A stretch of DNA of 64,000 nt from the NCBI RefSeq assembly GCF_043945595.1, contig NZ_JBIFNP010000001.1, forward strand, positions 620,001 through 684,000, given 5' to 3'. How positions within the stretch are numbered: the stretch's first letter is position 1; each line of letters begins with the position of its first letter. Positions 34,875 through 44,388 of this stretch are shown in pieces. The notes beneath the pieces were generated by a model. That model saw nothing but the letters and a program-made list of their open reading frames with translations. It searched no databases and was not told the DNA's origin. The translations under genes and the position numbers were made by a program. This DNA comes from Paenibacillus_S sp043945595. GTDB taxonomy: Bacteria; Bacillota; Bacilli; Paenibacillales; NBRC-103111.

Positions 34875-35009
34875 CTTAAGAAAAGAAGAGGCCGCTGAAA
34901 AAGTCATCACTGCGAGTCCGGAACCTTCTTTCGATCGCTGAGGCGAACGCTTTCGCTCCTACCGAACGATTCCGTACTCTACGCTTGTTTTTTCAGCGGT
35001 CTCCTTAAG
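34875..35009. repeat. About 135-bp nested palindrome (repetitive intergenic element)
   Basis: CTTAAG flanks both ends; inside it GAGGCCGCTGAAAAA (34888-34902) pairs with TTTTTTCAGCGGTCTC (34988-35003), and further in GAGTCCGGAA pairs with TTCCGTACTC. The whole unit can fold into one long hairpin. There is no coding capacity. It resembles a mobile palindromic element but differs in sequence from the 11605-11840 element. Confidence 0.65.
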
Positions 35010-35213
35010 AAAAACTTTCGTTTTTGTTTAAGCCGGCTTTAGAATGATCGGCTATAATCCCAATCAAGGTGATGACTAGCCGGGGTCTGGCACCATTTGG
35101 ACAAAATTGCGCGGCTTCCGTACATATTCAGTTCATATTCGTCGGATAAGATGAACGATGTACAGAAATAAACAAGCGCGTGACAAGTTTTTTGGATTGA
35201 GGGGAGTGTAGAA

Positions 35214-38200
35214 ATGGACCGTTTTACCAAGTTTTCCATGAAAAATGTTTCCGCTTTGTTCATTATTATTCTTCTCTTGTTCGGCAGCGGGCTGTATGCG
35301 GCCAACAAGCTTAAAGTGGAAAATATGCCTGACATTTCGTTTCCCGTCGTGGTAGTAACCACGCAGTATACGGGGGCTCCGAAGGATGTCATGGATGAAA
35401 TTACCGATCCGCTGGAGGAGAAGCTGGGGAACGTCGAGGATTTGGATACGATGACGTCGACGTCAAGCGATAACTTCTCGACGATCATTCTTCAATTTAA
35501 GCAAAGCGTGAAGGATACGGATAAGAAAAAGCAGGATATCGAGAGCCTGCTTCAGGACGTGAAGCTGCCTGCAACGGCTGCACAGCCTAAGGTGTCCACG
35601 TTCGGCGCATCCTCGTTCGCTACGAACTATTTGGTCGCTTATGCCGAGAACGGCATGAGCCAAACCGAGCTCGATAAGCTGTACAGCGATACGATCGAGC
35701 CTCATTTGGAAGGGATTAAAGGCATCGACCATATGGACGTCGTCGGCGCCCGGGATGCCAGCTTGGATATCGAGCTTGACGCCGGTGCATTGAACGTATA
35801 CGGCCTGACTCCGTCCCAGGTGACCAACGTGATCAGCGCAGCCGTCACCAAGAGTCCGATCGGCAGTGTGAAGCTGAGCGGCAATGAGAAGATGGCCCGG
35901 GTAAAGGGCGACATCAAGAGTCTTTACGAGCTCGAACAGCTCGAAATTACGACGAGCCAGAACGGCGTCATTACACTGTCTCAGGTAGCCAAAGTCAAAT
36001 CGATTACCGAGTCCGACTTTAACGGCCGCTTGGACGGCAAGCCTGCAATTGGTATGATTATGTATAAGGCGGGCAGCGCCAATGCGGTTGAATTTTCCGA
36101 CGCGATCAAGAAACAGCTTGACGAATGGAAAACGACGATGCCGAATGTCGTATTCAAAAGCACTTACGACAGCGCGGATCAGATCAAAGAATCCATTAAC
36201 GGCATGCTTCGCGAAGGTATCGTAGGGGCCATACTGGCTTCTCTTATGATTCTCATCTTCCTGCGCAATATGCGCATGACAATCATCGTTCTCGTATCGA
36301 TACCGCTGTCGATTCTGATTACTCTGCTGCTGATGTGGCAGCTGGATCTCTCGCTCAATACGATGACGCTCGGCGGTATGTTTATCGCAATCGGACGCGT
36401 CGTCGACGATGCCATTGTGGTAATAGAAAATATATACGCCTCTCTTGAGAAGGCGCAGAAGAGGAACGAATCCGTCATTCTGCTTGCTACGAAGCAGGTA
36501 TCGTCCGCGATTACTTCTTCTACGCTGGCTACCGTGAGCGTATTTGCTCCGATGGGGATGGTTACAGGGGTTGTCGGCGAGCTGTTCCGGCCTTTTGCCA
36601 TCACACTGGCCGTGGCGCTTCTGTCCTCCTTGCTGGTGGCCTTGACCGTCATTCCGATGCTGGCCAAATTGCTCGTGCTTCGCGGCAACAGCATCAAACC
36701 GCACGTTTCTCATGAGCATGAGAAGCCGGGCCGCTTTATGGCCATCTATGAAAAAGTGCTGCAGTGGTGCTTGCACCATCGGATCAAGACACTGCTGCTG
36801 GCGGCGCTGCTTTTTGTCGGCACCCTGGCTTCTACGATTCCTTTCCTGAAGGTTTCGTTTATTCCGGAGAGCAAGCCGTCCAAAACGATGTATTTTCAGC
36901 TGAAGCTGCCTTATGAAACGTCCTTTGATGCGATGGACCAGAAGTCCAAGGAGTTGGAGCAGCTGCTCTCAGATACGAAGGACAGCGACGGAACCAAAGT
37001 GTTCAATTTCGTCGAAGCTCTGGTCGGTTATAACGGCGACGATGATCAGCAGACACCGTATGCCGCGCAAATTTATGTGGAAGTCAACGACAAGGTTGAC
37101 GCCGATAAAGTGAAGGAGCAGGTTAAGGAGTTCATGCTCTCCGAACTGCCTCAAGGCTCGGAAGTGGAGCCAAGGTCGCTTGGGGGCGGAACGGGGCTGG
37201 CTTCGGCCGACTTCCAATATTCCCTGAAGGGTGATGGACCAGGATCAGCTGGAGATCGCTGCTACGAAGATCAAGCAGAAGATGCAGGAGTTCCCTGAGC
37301 TGAGCGAAATTGAGGATAACTTGAGCGATGGCAAGACCGAGGTGGAGATCGAGGTCGATCAAAGCAAGGCGCGTGCCTACGGGCTGAACGCCTCCACGGT
37401 TCGCGATACTGCCCGCGCCTGGATTCAGAAGCAGTCGCTTGGCGATTTGAAATTTGATAACCTGACGTATACGACTACCATCTCGATGAATACCTCTGAC
37501 AAGGATTCGCTTGAAAAGCTGGGGAATATTCCGTTCACCACGACTTCGGGCACAACGGTATTCTTGAAGCAGGTAGCCAAAATCAGCGAAGTGAAAGCTC
37601 CGGTATCGCTGGCGCGAGACAGCCAAAAGCAGGTCGTCAGCGTGAGTGCAAAAATCAGCGTAGACGACAAAAGCCACGTCAGCCAGAAGGTTTCCATGGC
37701 CCTGGCGCAAGTTGAACTGCCGGATGGGGTTACACGCGAGGTTAAAGGCGTATCGGAAGACATCAATGAAAGCTTCTCGCAATTGTTTGTGGCGATGGCC
37801 GTGGCGGTTGCGGTCGTGTACCTTATCATGGTGCTTGCTTTCGGAAATGCTTCGGCGCCGTTCGCGATTCTGTTCTCGCTGCCTCTGGCAGCTATCGGCG
37901 GCTTGATCGGGCTTGTCGTTATTCGAGAGCCTCTGAGCGTCACCTCCATGATCGGCTTTATGATGCTGATCGGGATTGTAGTAACCAACGCAATCGTACT
38001 GATCGACCGTGCGCAGCAGCTTCGCGAAGAGGGATATACGGTACGGCATGCCCTGCTGGAAGCGGGCAAGGTTCGTTTCCGTCCGATCATCATGACGGCG
38101 GGAGCTACGATTATGGCGCTGATGCCGCTTGCCCTCGGGCTTTCCGGTGAAGGCGGCCTGATCGGTAAAGGCCTTGGTATTGTCGTTATCGGGGGACTCG

Positions 38201-38340
38201 TGACTTCCACGATCTTGACCCTGGTTGTCGTTCCGATTGTTTATGAGATGCTGGAAGGCATCAAGAACCGGATCTCCCGATTATTTAACCGAAATAAAAA
38301 CAAACCGGCGGAGCCTGACACCGGCGCGCTGGATATGTAG
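35214..38340 (+). pseudogene. RND (HAE1/SwrC-like) efflux transporter, frameshifted
   Basis: The joined product is about 1,041 residues, full length for an AcrB/SwrC-type RND transporter. It begins FTKFSMKNVSALFIIILLLF (TM1), has the porter domain PDISFPVVVVTTQYTGAPKDVMDEITDPLEEKL, then TM2-6 with the proton-relay segment GRVVDDAIVVIENIYASLEK (paired Asp). A second porter domain and TM8-12 end in MIGFMMLIGIVVTNAIVLIDRA. The frame breaks near 37236 where one extra G is present; removing it gives YSLKGDDQDQLEIAA. In B. subtilis, SwrC exports surfactin-like amphiphiles. ATG 35214 follows GAGGGGAGTG. The next genes encode its fusion protein and a secreted partner. Confidence 0.85.
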
Positions 38341-38420
38341 CATTCCGAATGAAGCTCGCAGCGGGCGAAAAACGTACTTTTTTGGATCAGGTTACTGCAA
38401 GCAGTGAGGAGGCAGGAGAG

Positions 38421-39716
38421 ATGAATTTGTTAATGGCGAGGAGCAGGAAGAAGAAGATGAACCAAACATATCGCACGCTGGCTGTGTTGACTTTGGCCGC
38501 AATGGTAGCCTCGGGCTGTTCGATGGGTGGGCCCAAGAACGTACAGGCGGATATTCAGATCCGGCCTGTTAAGACCGAAGCGGTAGCGAAGCAGAATATC
38601 GGCAGTCCGACCGAGCAGGTAGGCGAAGTGACGGCCGTCAATGTTATCGATGTCGTGCCGAAGGTAAACGGCGAGGTGGTCGACGTCTTGAAGAATCGCG
38701 GCGATTTCGTAGAGAAAGGCGAGGTGCTGTTCCGGGTGGACAGCAAGGATGCGGAATCGGCCCGCCAAAAGAACGAGCTGTCGCTCAAAAGCTCGCAGGA
38801 TTCTTACCAGAAGGCGAAGGACGATCAGGTCAATAACCGCAAGGATTTGGCGGATGCCGTAGAAAAAGCCAAAATCGCTCTGACCAATGCGCAAAATGAT
38901 TATAACAAAACGCGCAACGATTTCGATGCTGGAACGTCTAATCAACATCAGGTAGATCTTGCGAAGCAGCAGGTGGATACCGCACAAATGGCTCTGGAGT
39001 CGGCACAGAACAAACTGGCGGTTAATGACAGCAACAATTCCATTATTGCAGCGGAGAACCAGATGAAGTCGGCATCGTTAGCCTTGGAGGATTCGATCCG
39101 CGCCTTGGACAACTACAGTGTGAAGGCGCCTGCCAGCGGGATTTTGACGGATTTCACCCTGGTGCCGGGACAGACCGTATCCGCCAGCAAGGTCGGTCAG
39201 GTTCAACAGATCGATCCGGTCAAAATCAAGACGGAGCTGAGCGAAGCGAATTACCAGCTCGTCAAAAACAAGCAAGAGCTCGTCTTCTACAATCCGGATA
39301 CGCCGGACAAAAAGGGAACGGGTAAGATCAGTTACATGGCGCCGATTATGAGCGCGCAAACCAAGACGTATACGGTCGAGCTGGATGTGCCCAACCCTGA
39401 ACATACCATTGAGCCCGGGTCTCGTGTTATGATACAGTTAACTACAGAAAACGAGCAATCCGTTGTTGCGATTCCAACTTTAAGTATTATCCGCGAAGAT
39501 TCCAGCACTTATGTATTCGTTCAGCAAGGTGATCAATACCAGAAGCGGGCTGTGAAGCTGGGACGCATTAACGGACAGTACCAAGAGGTACTGGATGGCT
39601 TGAAAGAAGGCGATCAGTTGGTCGTGACCGGACAAAATCAACTGAAGGATGGCCAGAAGGTAGATAACGGCCAGGCAGCGGCACCGACTAAAACGACAAA
39701 TACCCAAACGAAATAA
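38421..39716 (+). CDS. RND efflux periplasmic-adaptor-type lipoprotein (HlyD/MFP family)
   Basis: This protein of about 431 residues has an N-terminal lipoprotein signal (LAAMVASGC, modified Cys33 from this start). A biotinyl-lipoyl-like beta strand pair (VVPKVNGEVVDVLKNRGDFVEKGEVLFRV), a long coiled-coil hairpin (about residues 120-225), the second lipoyl half (YSVKAPASGILTDFTLVPGQTV) and beta-barrel/C-terminal domains with PTLSIIREDSSTYVFV follow. It should link the RND pump at 35214 to export through the wall. ATG 38421 follows AGGAGG by seven bases; ATG 38457 is a shorter alternative. It starts 80 bases after the pump gene. Confidence 0.9.
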   Translation: MNLLMARSRKKKMNQTYRTLAVLTLAAMVASGCSMGGPKNVQADIQIRPVKTEAVAKQNIGSPTEQVGEVTAVNVIDVVPKVNGEVVDVLKNRGDFVEKGEVLFRVDSKDAESARQKNELSLKSSQDSYQKAKDDQVNNRKDLADAVEKAKIALTNAQNDYNKTRNDFDAGTSNQHQVDLAKQQVDTAQMALESAQNKLAVNDSNNSIIAAENQMKSASLALEDSIRALDNYSVKAPASGILTDFTLVPGQTVSASKVGQVQQIDPVKIKTELSEANYQLVKNKQELVFYNPDTPDKKGTGKISYMAPIMSAQTKTYTVELDVPNPEHTIEPGSRVMIQLTTENEQSVVAIPTLSIIREDSSTYVFVQQGDQYQKRAVKLGRINGQYQEVLDGLKEGDQLVVTGQNQLKDGQKVDNGQAAAPTKTTNTQTK

Positions 39717-39742
39717 TATATATTAGGGAGAGTGAACTCATC

Positions 39743-41482
39743 ATGAACAAATCATGGAAAAAAGGTTTTACAGCGGTTTTGCTTGGCTCGCTAATGATTC
39801 AGGGAGGGCTTCCCGTATTCGCAGCGGATGCTCCGGCAGTCGTATCCGTTCCTACGTCGAACTACGGCCTGACACAGGATATCCGCGCAGCAGTGAAGAG
39901 CATCTCCGTCGAAACGACGGCTCAGGGGCTTCAGCTCTCCGCAGTCGTACGTTTGTATAACGGTGGCACGGAGCAAAACCGTGTGCCTGAGCACGAGCTT
40001 CGCCTGCATACGACAGACGGCCTAGAATATACGCTGAAACCAAGCGCAGGCAACAAAACATCGCTTCAGCCGAGAGAAGTCAGCGAGCTGATCTATATGG
40101 TCGTGATCGACAGCAAGGATCAATTGAAAGTGGACCAGCTTTCGTTCGTAGATGTGGATCTGTACACGTATCCGAAGAAAGAAACCTATCTGTTGAACAT
40201 TCCTGTGTCCTCGCAAGTATGGTACAAAACAGGTGGCAACTTCGGCGTACAAAGCGATTCGCTCGCTTGGGGGCAAGCCTTTACGATTCCCGGCGTGAAT
40301 TCCAGCATTACGTATACGCCGGTCAGCATGTCGGAGCAAACAGCTCAAGAAGGACCGGTCAAGGTGGTTACCTTGCTGGCTGAGAATCCAGGCTATGGCC
40401 GTGAAACGATCCCGGGCTTCGTTGTCGATGCGATTGCGGACCAAAAATTGTATGAAGGCAAACGCGCCCAAACGGACGCAACGGCTTTGGAGCCAGGAGA
40501 AAAGCAGTACCTTCATTTTACGATCCCTGTTGAAACAGGCGCCACAATTAAAAATCTGCTGGTAGCTACGACCGATAACTTCGTGCCTAGCGTTCCTGCA
40601 GGTACGGTTGCTCAGCCTACCGTTGTTTCCAGCGGCAAGCTGACGATTACGGCTCCTGAAGGCAAGCAGACGGACGCGCTTCCTACGACGTCCTACCTGA
40701 TCGGCACGCCGATCGCTTTTGACCCGTTGACCAAAGTGATCGACGCCAAAACGCAGGTTTCCATCGTTGAGCTGCACCTGCATGAGAATCCGGAATCCGG
40801 TTATAAAACGGCCGTTGCCAAATTCAGATTGACGAACACAAGCGATGTGCCGGTTCCGATGCCGGACTTCCAAACGCAATTGACCGGCGGTAACGGAGTC
40901 ACGTATTCCGGTACGCGTCAAACGAACGTATCGCCAACCCTGGATCCAGGCTTGAGCTACGTTGTGAGCTATTCCTTTAACCTGCCTCAGACCGAGAACG
41001 GCGAGAACCTGGCTGTGAAGGTGCTGGATGCCAAAGCGGCAGCTCCGTATACAACAACGATTGCGGCACTGCAAACGGCAGCTCAGAACGAAGATCCGAA
41101 GGCCGATACATTCAGCCTGTACCCTTATGACGTTAAGATGAACGATTATAACGTAAGCTATACGACAATGGTAGGTAACCCGATTACTTATACCTATAAA
41201 TTGAATGTCGATATGGATATCAAGCAAAAAGAAAACGTAGTTGTCGATGCGAACTTCTCCAAGCTGAGATTTGAAATCGTCGACTCCCAAGGCCGTATCC
41301 TTGGTTCGACAGACGCGTCTTTCACAGGCTCGAATAAACTGATCAGCGGCAAGCAGACGATTGATGCCAGCAACGTGAAATCCGATCAGTTTAACTATCC
41401 AATCACAGTTAACATGTACGAGGTTGTTCAAACGCCGAACGGCGAAGCGAAACGTTTGCTCAAAACGTTCCAGCAAGGCTAA
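39743..41482 (+). CDS. Secreted protein of unknown function downstream of the RND pump
   Basis: This 579-residue protein has a classical signal peptide (MNKSWKKGFTAVLLGSLMIQGGLPVFAAD, cleavage near residue 28). The mature part is mainly beta-strand by appearance and holds two similar segments of the type VxxxVRLYNGGTEQNRVPEHELRL... and VAKFRLTNTSDVPVPMPDFQTQL..., each followed by a proline-glycine turn and a SELIYMV/SYVVSYSF strand. This suggests repeated Ig-like modules. No anchor, SLH or LPXTG motif is present. ATG 39743 follows AGGGAGAG and the gene lies 27 bases after the fusion lipoprotein, so it belongs to the pump operon. I cannot name the family; a cell-surface accessory role is inferred from its position. 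Confidence 0.75.
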   Translation: MNKSWKKGFTAVLLGSLMIQGGLPVFAADAPAVVSVPTSNYGLTQDIRAAVKSISVETTAQGLQLSAVVRLYNGGTEQNRVPEHELRLHTTDGLEYTLKPSAGNKTSLQPREVSELIYMVVIDSKDQLKVDQLSFVDVDLYTYPKKETYLLNIPVSSQVWYKTGGNFGVQSDSLAWGQAFTIPGVNSSITYTPVSMSEQTAQEGPVKVVTLLAENPGYGRETIPGFVVDAIADQKLYEGKRAQTDATALEPGEKQYLHFTIPVETGATIKNLLVATTDNFVPSVPAGTVAQPTVVSSGKLTITAPEGKQTDALPTTSYLIGTPIAFDPLTKVIDAKTQVSIVELHLHENPESGYKTAVAKFRLTNTSDVPVPMPDFQTQLTGGNGVTYSGTRQTNVSPTLDPGLSYVVSYSFNLPQTENGENLAVKVLDAKAAAPYTTTIAALQTAAQNEDPKADTFSLYPYDVKMNDYNVSYTTMVGNPITYTYKLNVDMDIKQKENVVVDANFSKLRFEIVDSQGRILGSTDASFTGSNKLISGKQTIDASNVKSDQFNYPITVNMYEVVQTPNGEAKRLLKTFQQG

Positions 41483-41498
41483 GCTCATAGCCGCACAA

Positions 41499-41542
41499 AA
41501 AAAGGATTGCATCCCTGACAGAGGGGGCAATCCTTTTTCTTT
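41499..41542 (+). terminator. Terminator of the RND operon
   Basis: AAAAAGGATTGC pairs perfectly with GCAATCCTTTTT across a 16-base loop; the A and T tracts could allow function in both directions. Confidence 0.9.
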
Positions 41543-41589
41543 AAATACCATGCCGAGCGGTTTCCATCGGCGGGCGACCGAACGAAAAA

Positions 41590-41612
41590 AAGCTCCAGGC
41601 CGGAGCTTTTTT
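41590..41612. terminator. Terminator between convergent operons
   Basis: AAGCTCC and GGAGCTT form a stem around AGGCC with A-rich and T-rich flanks on both sides. It directly follows, on the minus strand, the stop codon of the gene at 41613 and can also back up the previous terminator. Confidence 0.8.
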
Positions 41613-41942
41613 TTACTTTTTCATGAATGCTGCCGCAAAACGGATCGCTTCGAGAGCGTCGCGGACAAAGGCGCGATTTTCCGGCTCCCAGGCTTCCGGC
41701 TCGTCGATCTCGAACTCCTCCGGGCATTCTTCCAGCAGGGCTGCAGCCTTCTTGGCTGCACCGGGATTGGAAGGAGCCTTGCCGCGAAGCGCTTGAGCGG
41801 CAAGCTTCATAGCGTCGCAGACGCTTTTGACATAGGGATAATCCTCGGCATCCCATGCTTTTTTGTCGTTCATGTCGTAAAATTGGATCCATTGCTCCAG
41901 CAGGCGGGCTGCTTGGGCCGGTTCCATCGGTTTGGCTGCCAT
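41613..41942 (-). CDS. Small protein of unknown function with an internal duplication
   Basis: This acidic, helical protein of about 109 residues has no signal peptide. Its two halves align: RLLEQWIQFYDMNDKKAW (about 10-27) with ALLEECPEEFEIDEPEAW (about 55-72), each followed by an E-x-x-x-x-V...A...AA helix. The frame is open to 42044, but ATG 41942 is preferred because an AAAGGATGG ribosome site lies 8-11 bases upstream; ATG 41954 overlaps that site. I do not recognise the family. It is the last of four minus-strand genes that may form one unit with marR. Confidence 0.6.
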   Translation of the reverse strand: MAAKPMEPAQAARLLEQWIQFYDMNDKKAWDAEDYPYVKSVCDAMKLAAQALRGKAPSNPGAAKKAAALLEECPEEFEIDEPEAWEPENRAFVRDALEAIRFAAAFMKK

Positions 41943-42062
41943 GTTGCGATCCATCCTTTGATTAGCGGTATAGGTTGTGAACGAAGGTTCGGCTCCGTCC
42001 GGAGCTTGTACCATTATCCTATACCAAGATAGCCTAAAGCGCACGGCTTGTACAGTGTGCGT

Positions 42063-42416
42063 TCACAGCTTTCTCACTCCGGTCAGCCGGTAGGCAGGAA
42101 ATTCGCGCTCGGCTTTGTGCTCGGCATGCTCGGGGCTGAAGGCCTGGACCTGGCTCTCGTACCGCTGTCCTTCCCGGTCCTTCAGGCCAAGCAGGTACGA
42201 CTGCTGCGTTTGGTACAGCCGGTCGATTTCACGGCTGTCGACTTCGAAAAAAGAGCCGCTGTTATCCAAAATACGGATGATTTCATCCAGCTGTCCGTTC
42301 AAGTAGTTATATTCATGCGTATTTTCATGCTGGGCTCTGATCTGCTCCAGCTCATCCTTGCGAACCCGCAGATCCAGTAAAAATTCATATATTTTTTCCT
42401 TCGGCATCTGTTGCAT
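42063..42416 (-). CDS. Small coiled-coil protein of unknown function
   Basis: This protein of about 117 residues is rich in Glu, Arg, Gln and Leu. Residues 1-80 look like a long helical hairpin (EKIYEFLLDLRVRKDELEQI, then EYNYLNGQLDEIIRIL). There is no membrane segment or signal. The start is taken at ATG 42416 behind AGGGAG; an in-frame GTG at 42425 is possible. It lies 39 bases downstream of the MFS gene on the same strand. Function unknown. Confidence 0.6.
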   Translation of the reverse strand: MQQMPKEKIYEFLLDLRVRKDELEQIRAQHENTHEYNYLNGQLDEIIRILDNSGSFFEVDSREIDRLYQTQQSYLLGLKDREGQRYESQVQAFSPEHAEHKAEREFPAYRLTGVRKL

Positions 42417-42455
42417 CGCTCTCACTCTCCCTTAAGCGGATGGTCGGCACAGCAG

Positions 42456-43725
42456 TTAGGTCTGATTACCCGCCGCATCAGGCGATGAATCCGGTTTTCG
42501 GCGATACAGCAAAATGATAACCGAACAAGGAATGAGGCACATCAAGCCGCAGGCGATAAAAGCGCCGTTTGCGCCAAAATGGTTGGCGATGGAGCCTGTG
42601 AATAAGCTGCCCACCGGAGTGGAGCCGGCAAAGACAAGGGAGTAGATGCTCATGACCCGGGAACGGTACTCATCCTTCGAATACATTTGCAGGGTGGAGT
42701 TGCAGGTGGTGGCAAATAAAATATTGCAGAGTCCGTTGATCGCAAGCAGCACTCCCGTAACATAAGGCGATGTAGCCAGCCCGTTAAGGATGAGCACAAC
42801 GGAAAGCAGCAGGGAGCAGGTGATGCTGACGGCCATTTTAGGGCCTGTCTTGCTCCGCAAGGACATCGTCAGCGCGCCGATGAGCGACCCGACGCCAAGG
42901 CATGACATGAGCACACCGTACGTCTGCTCCTTCAGGTGCAGCACGTCCCTGGTAAATACCGGGATGAGAATGTTAAAGTTGTAAGCCATCGTGCCGACGA
43001 CGGTGACCAGCAGGATGGTTTGGGACAGCCGCTTGTCTCTGGATATATATACGAAGCCTTCCTTGATTTCTTTGAAGATGCCTACGTTTTTCTTCTTTTG
43101 TCTCACGTACGGCGTCGTCTGAATGCGCAGCAGGCCGTAAATGACGGCAATAAAGCTGAGGCCGTTCAGCAGGAAGCACCATGCCGGGCCGAGCAGCGCC
43201 ATCATGGTCGCGCCGATAGCCGGACCGATAATCCGGGCCAAATTAAAGGTAGTCGAGTTGAGAGCGATCGCATTCATCAAATCTTCCTTGCCGACAATTT
43301 CAATATTGAACGACTGCCGGGTCGGCATATCGAACGTATTGGTCAAGCCGAGCAAAAAGGCGATCGTCATCACATAGCCGTACTTGACGGTGTCCGTAAA
43401 TACGAGAACGGAGAGGGTCAGCGCCAAACACATGGAGATGCTCTGGGTAACCAATAAAATATTCCGCTTCGGAAACTTGTCGACAAGCTGCCCCTGCAAA
43501 TAGGGAGAAGCACGTAATCGGTAAAAACTGCATAGCCGAGATCAGCCCAAGTAAAAAAGGCGAGCCCGTCAGCGTCAGCACCAGCCAGGATTGGCCGATG
43601 TTCTGCATCCAGGTGCCGATCAAGGAAACGCATTGACCGAACCAAAAATAGCGGTAATTGCGGTGGGTGAGCGCATGAAAATGCTTTTGCACCAACCGCT
43701 CCCCGGTGTTTAAAATGAACGACAT
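42456..43725 (-). pseudogene. MFS transporter (MFS_3/enterobactin-exporter-like), frameshifted
   Basis: The joined product is about 422 residues with the hydrophobic pattern of a 12-TM major facilitator. The N-terminus NYRYFWFGQCVSLIGTWMQ and the cytoplasmic loop LFAGQLVDKFPKRN are typical of the MFS_3 group, exporters of drugs or siderophores. The frame is lost at 43491-43494 (CCCC on the plus strand): removing one base joins FSLFAG to QLVDKFPKRNILLV. ATG 43725 follows a weak purine tract; a start at 43752 lacks one. It lies directly downstream of marR, so it is the likely target of that regulator, conferring efflux when an inducer is present. Confidence 0.8.
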
Positions 43726-43780
43726 CGTTATTTCGCCCCTGCTTTCCTTCATTTATGAGACGTCTTTTATACGTCTTTCT

Positions 43781-44227
43781 TTACTTGCTGTTCCCTTCAA
43801 AATAAGCTGCCGCATTGCGGCCCATTTTTTCAAGCAGCTCCAATGCGGCATACTGCTCCTGCTCGGTCAATCCGTCGGATAAAATATGCCTCCAGTCAAT
43901 CAGCACCTGGCGTACCTCCTCCTTGATCCGAAGCGCCTTGTCTGTCAAAAAAATACGGTAGGAGCGCTTATCCTCGTCACGGATTTTACGCAGGACGTAG
44001 CCTTGCTCCTCCAGCTTTTTCAAAGCCTTGGCGGTGGTGCCTTTGTCGATCTTCAATTCATGAGACAGCGCTTCCTGACTAAGGCCGTCCTGCTTGTAGA
44101 GGGCATTGAGAAATATGTATTGGCCTTTGCCGATATCGGAATCATTCAGCCGGTCCCCGATATACATCTGCCCGTAGCGGTACAGAAGCGATACCCAGCG
44201 GGGAATCGTGTATTGCCGGTCAAGCAT
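43781..44227 (-). CDS. MarR family transcriptional regulator
   Basis: This protein of about 148 residues has the MarR winged helix-turn-helix at about residues 45-110 (QEALSHELKIDKGTTAKALKKLEEQGYVLR, then RDEDKRSYRIFLTDKA, the wing). MarR proteins are usually dimeric repressors released by phenolics or oxidants. ATG 44227 is preferred over ATG 44242 because the latter forms part of the ribosome site ATGGAGG. Two palindromes in the divergent intergenic region (44251-44301) are probable autoregulatory operators. The MFS gene follows. Confidence 0.9.
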   Translation of the reverse strand: MLDRQYTIPRWVSLLYRYGQMYIGDRLNDSDIGKGQYIFLNALYKQDGLSQEALSHELKIDKGTTAKALKKLEEQGYVLRKIRDEDKRSYRIFLTDKALRIKEEVRQVLIDWRHILSDGLTEQEQYAALELLEKMGRNAAAYFEGNSK

Positions 44228-44250
44228 GCTGCAGGCCTCCATTCAGAAAT

Positions 44251-44301
44251 TAGTTGCAAATGCTACTATATTGTATGGCGGTATAGTTGCGATTGCAACT
44301 A
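44251..44301. promoter_or_regulatory. Pair of MarR-type operators in a divergent promoter region
   Basis: TAGTTGCGATTGCAACTA (44284-44301) is a perfect 7-bp-arm palindrome, and TAGTTGCAAATGCTACTA (44251-44268) repeats it with one mismatch. Centres are 33 bp apart, about three helical turns. They lie between marR (minus) and the dehydrogenase gene (plus), so one repressor could control both directions. Confidence 0.75.
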
Positions 44302-44388
44302 GTATTTTTGCGCGTTTTTTCTTTCCGGAACCTTTGGGCTATGGGCGAATATCCTGATCTAGTCAGTAAGCATAAAGGAGGGAAAAGG

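Noticed and set aside
35463..36779. 438-codon minus-strand frame opposite the RND gene
   Set aside because: The plus strand encodes a clear RND transporter; the antisense product is His/Asp-rich with no motif or ribosome site.
37231..37240. Programmed ribosomal frameshifting in the RND and other split genes
   Set aside because: None of the eleven shift points shows a slippery heptamer with a downstream structure, the directions are mixed, and the families are not known to use recoding.
40022..41551. 509-codon minus-strand frame opposite the secreted protein
   Set aside because: The plus-strand product has a signal peptide, a ribosome site and coherent strand patterns; the minus frame has none of these.
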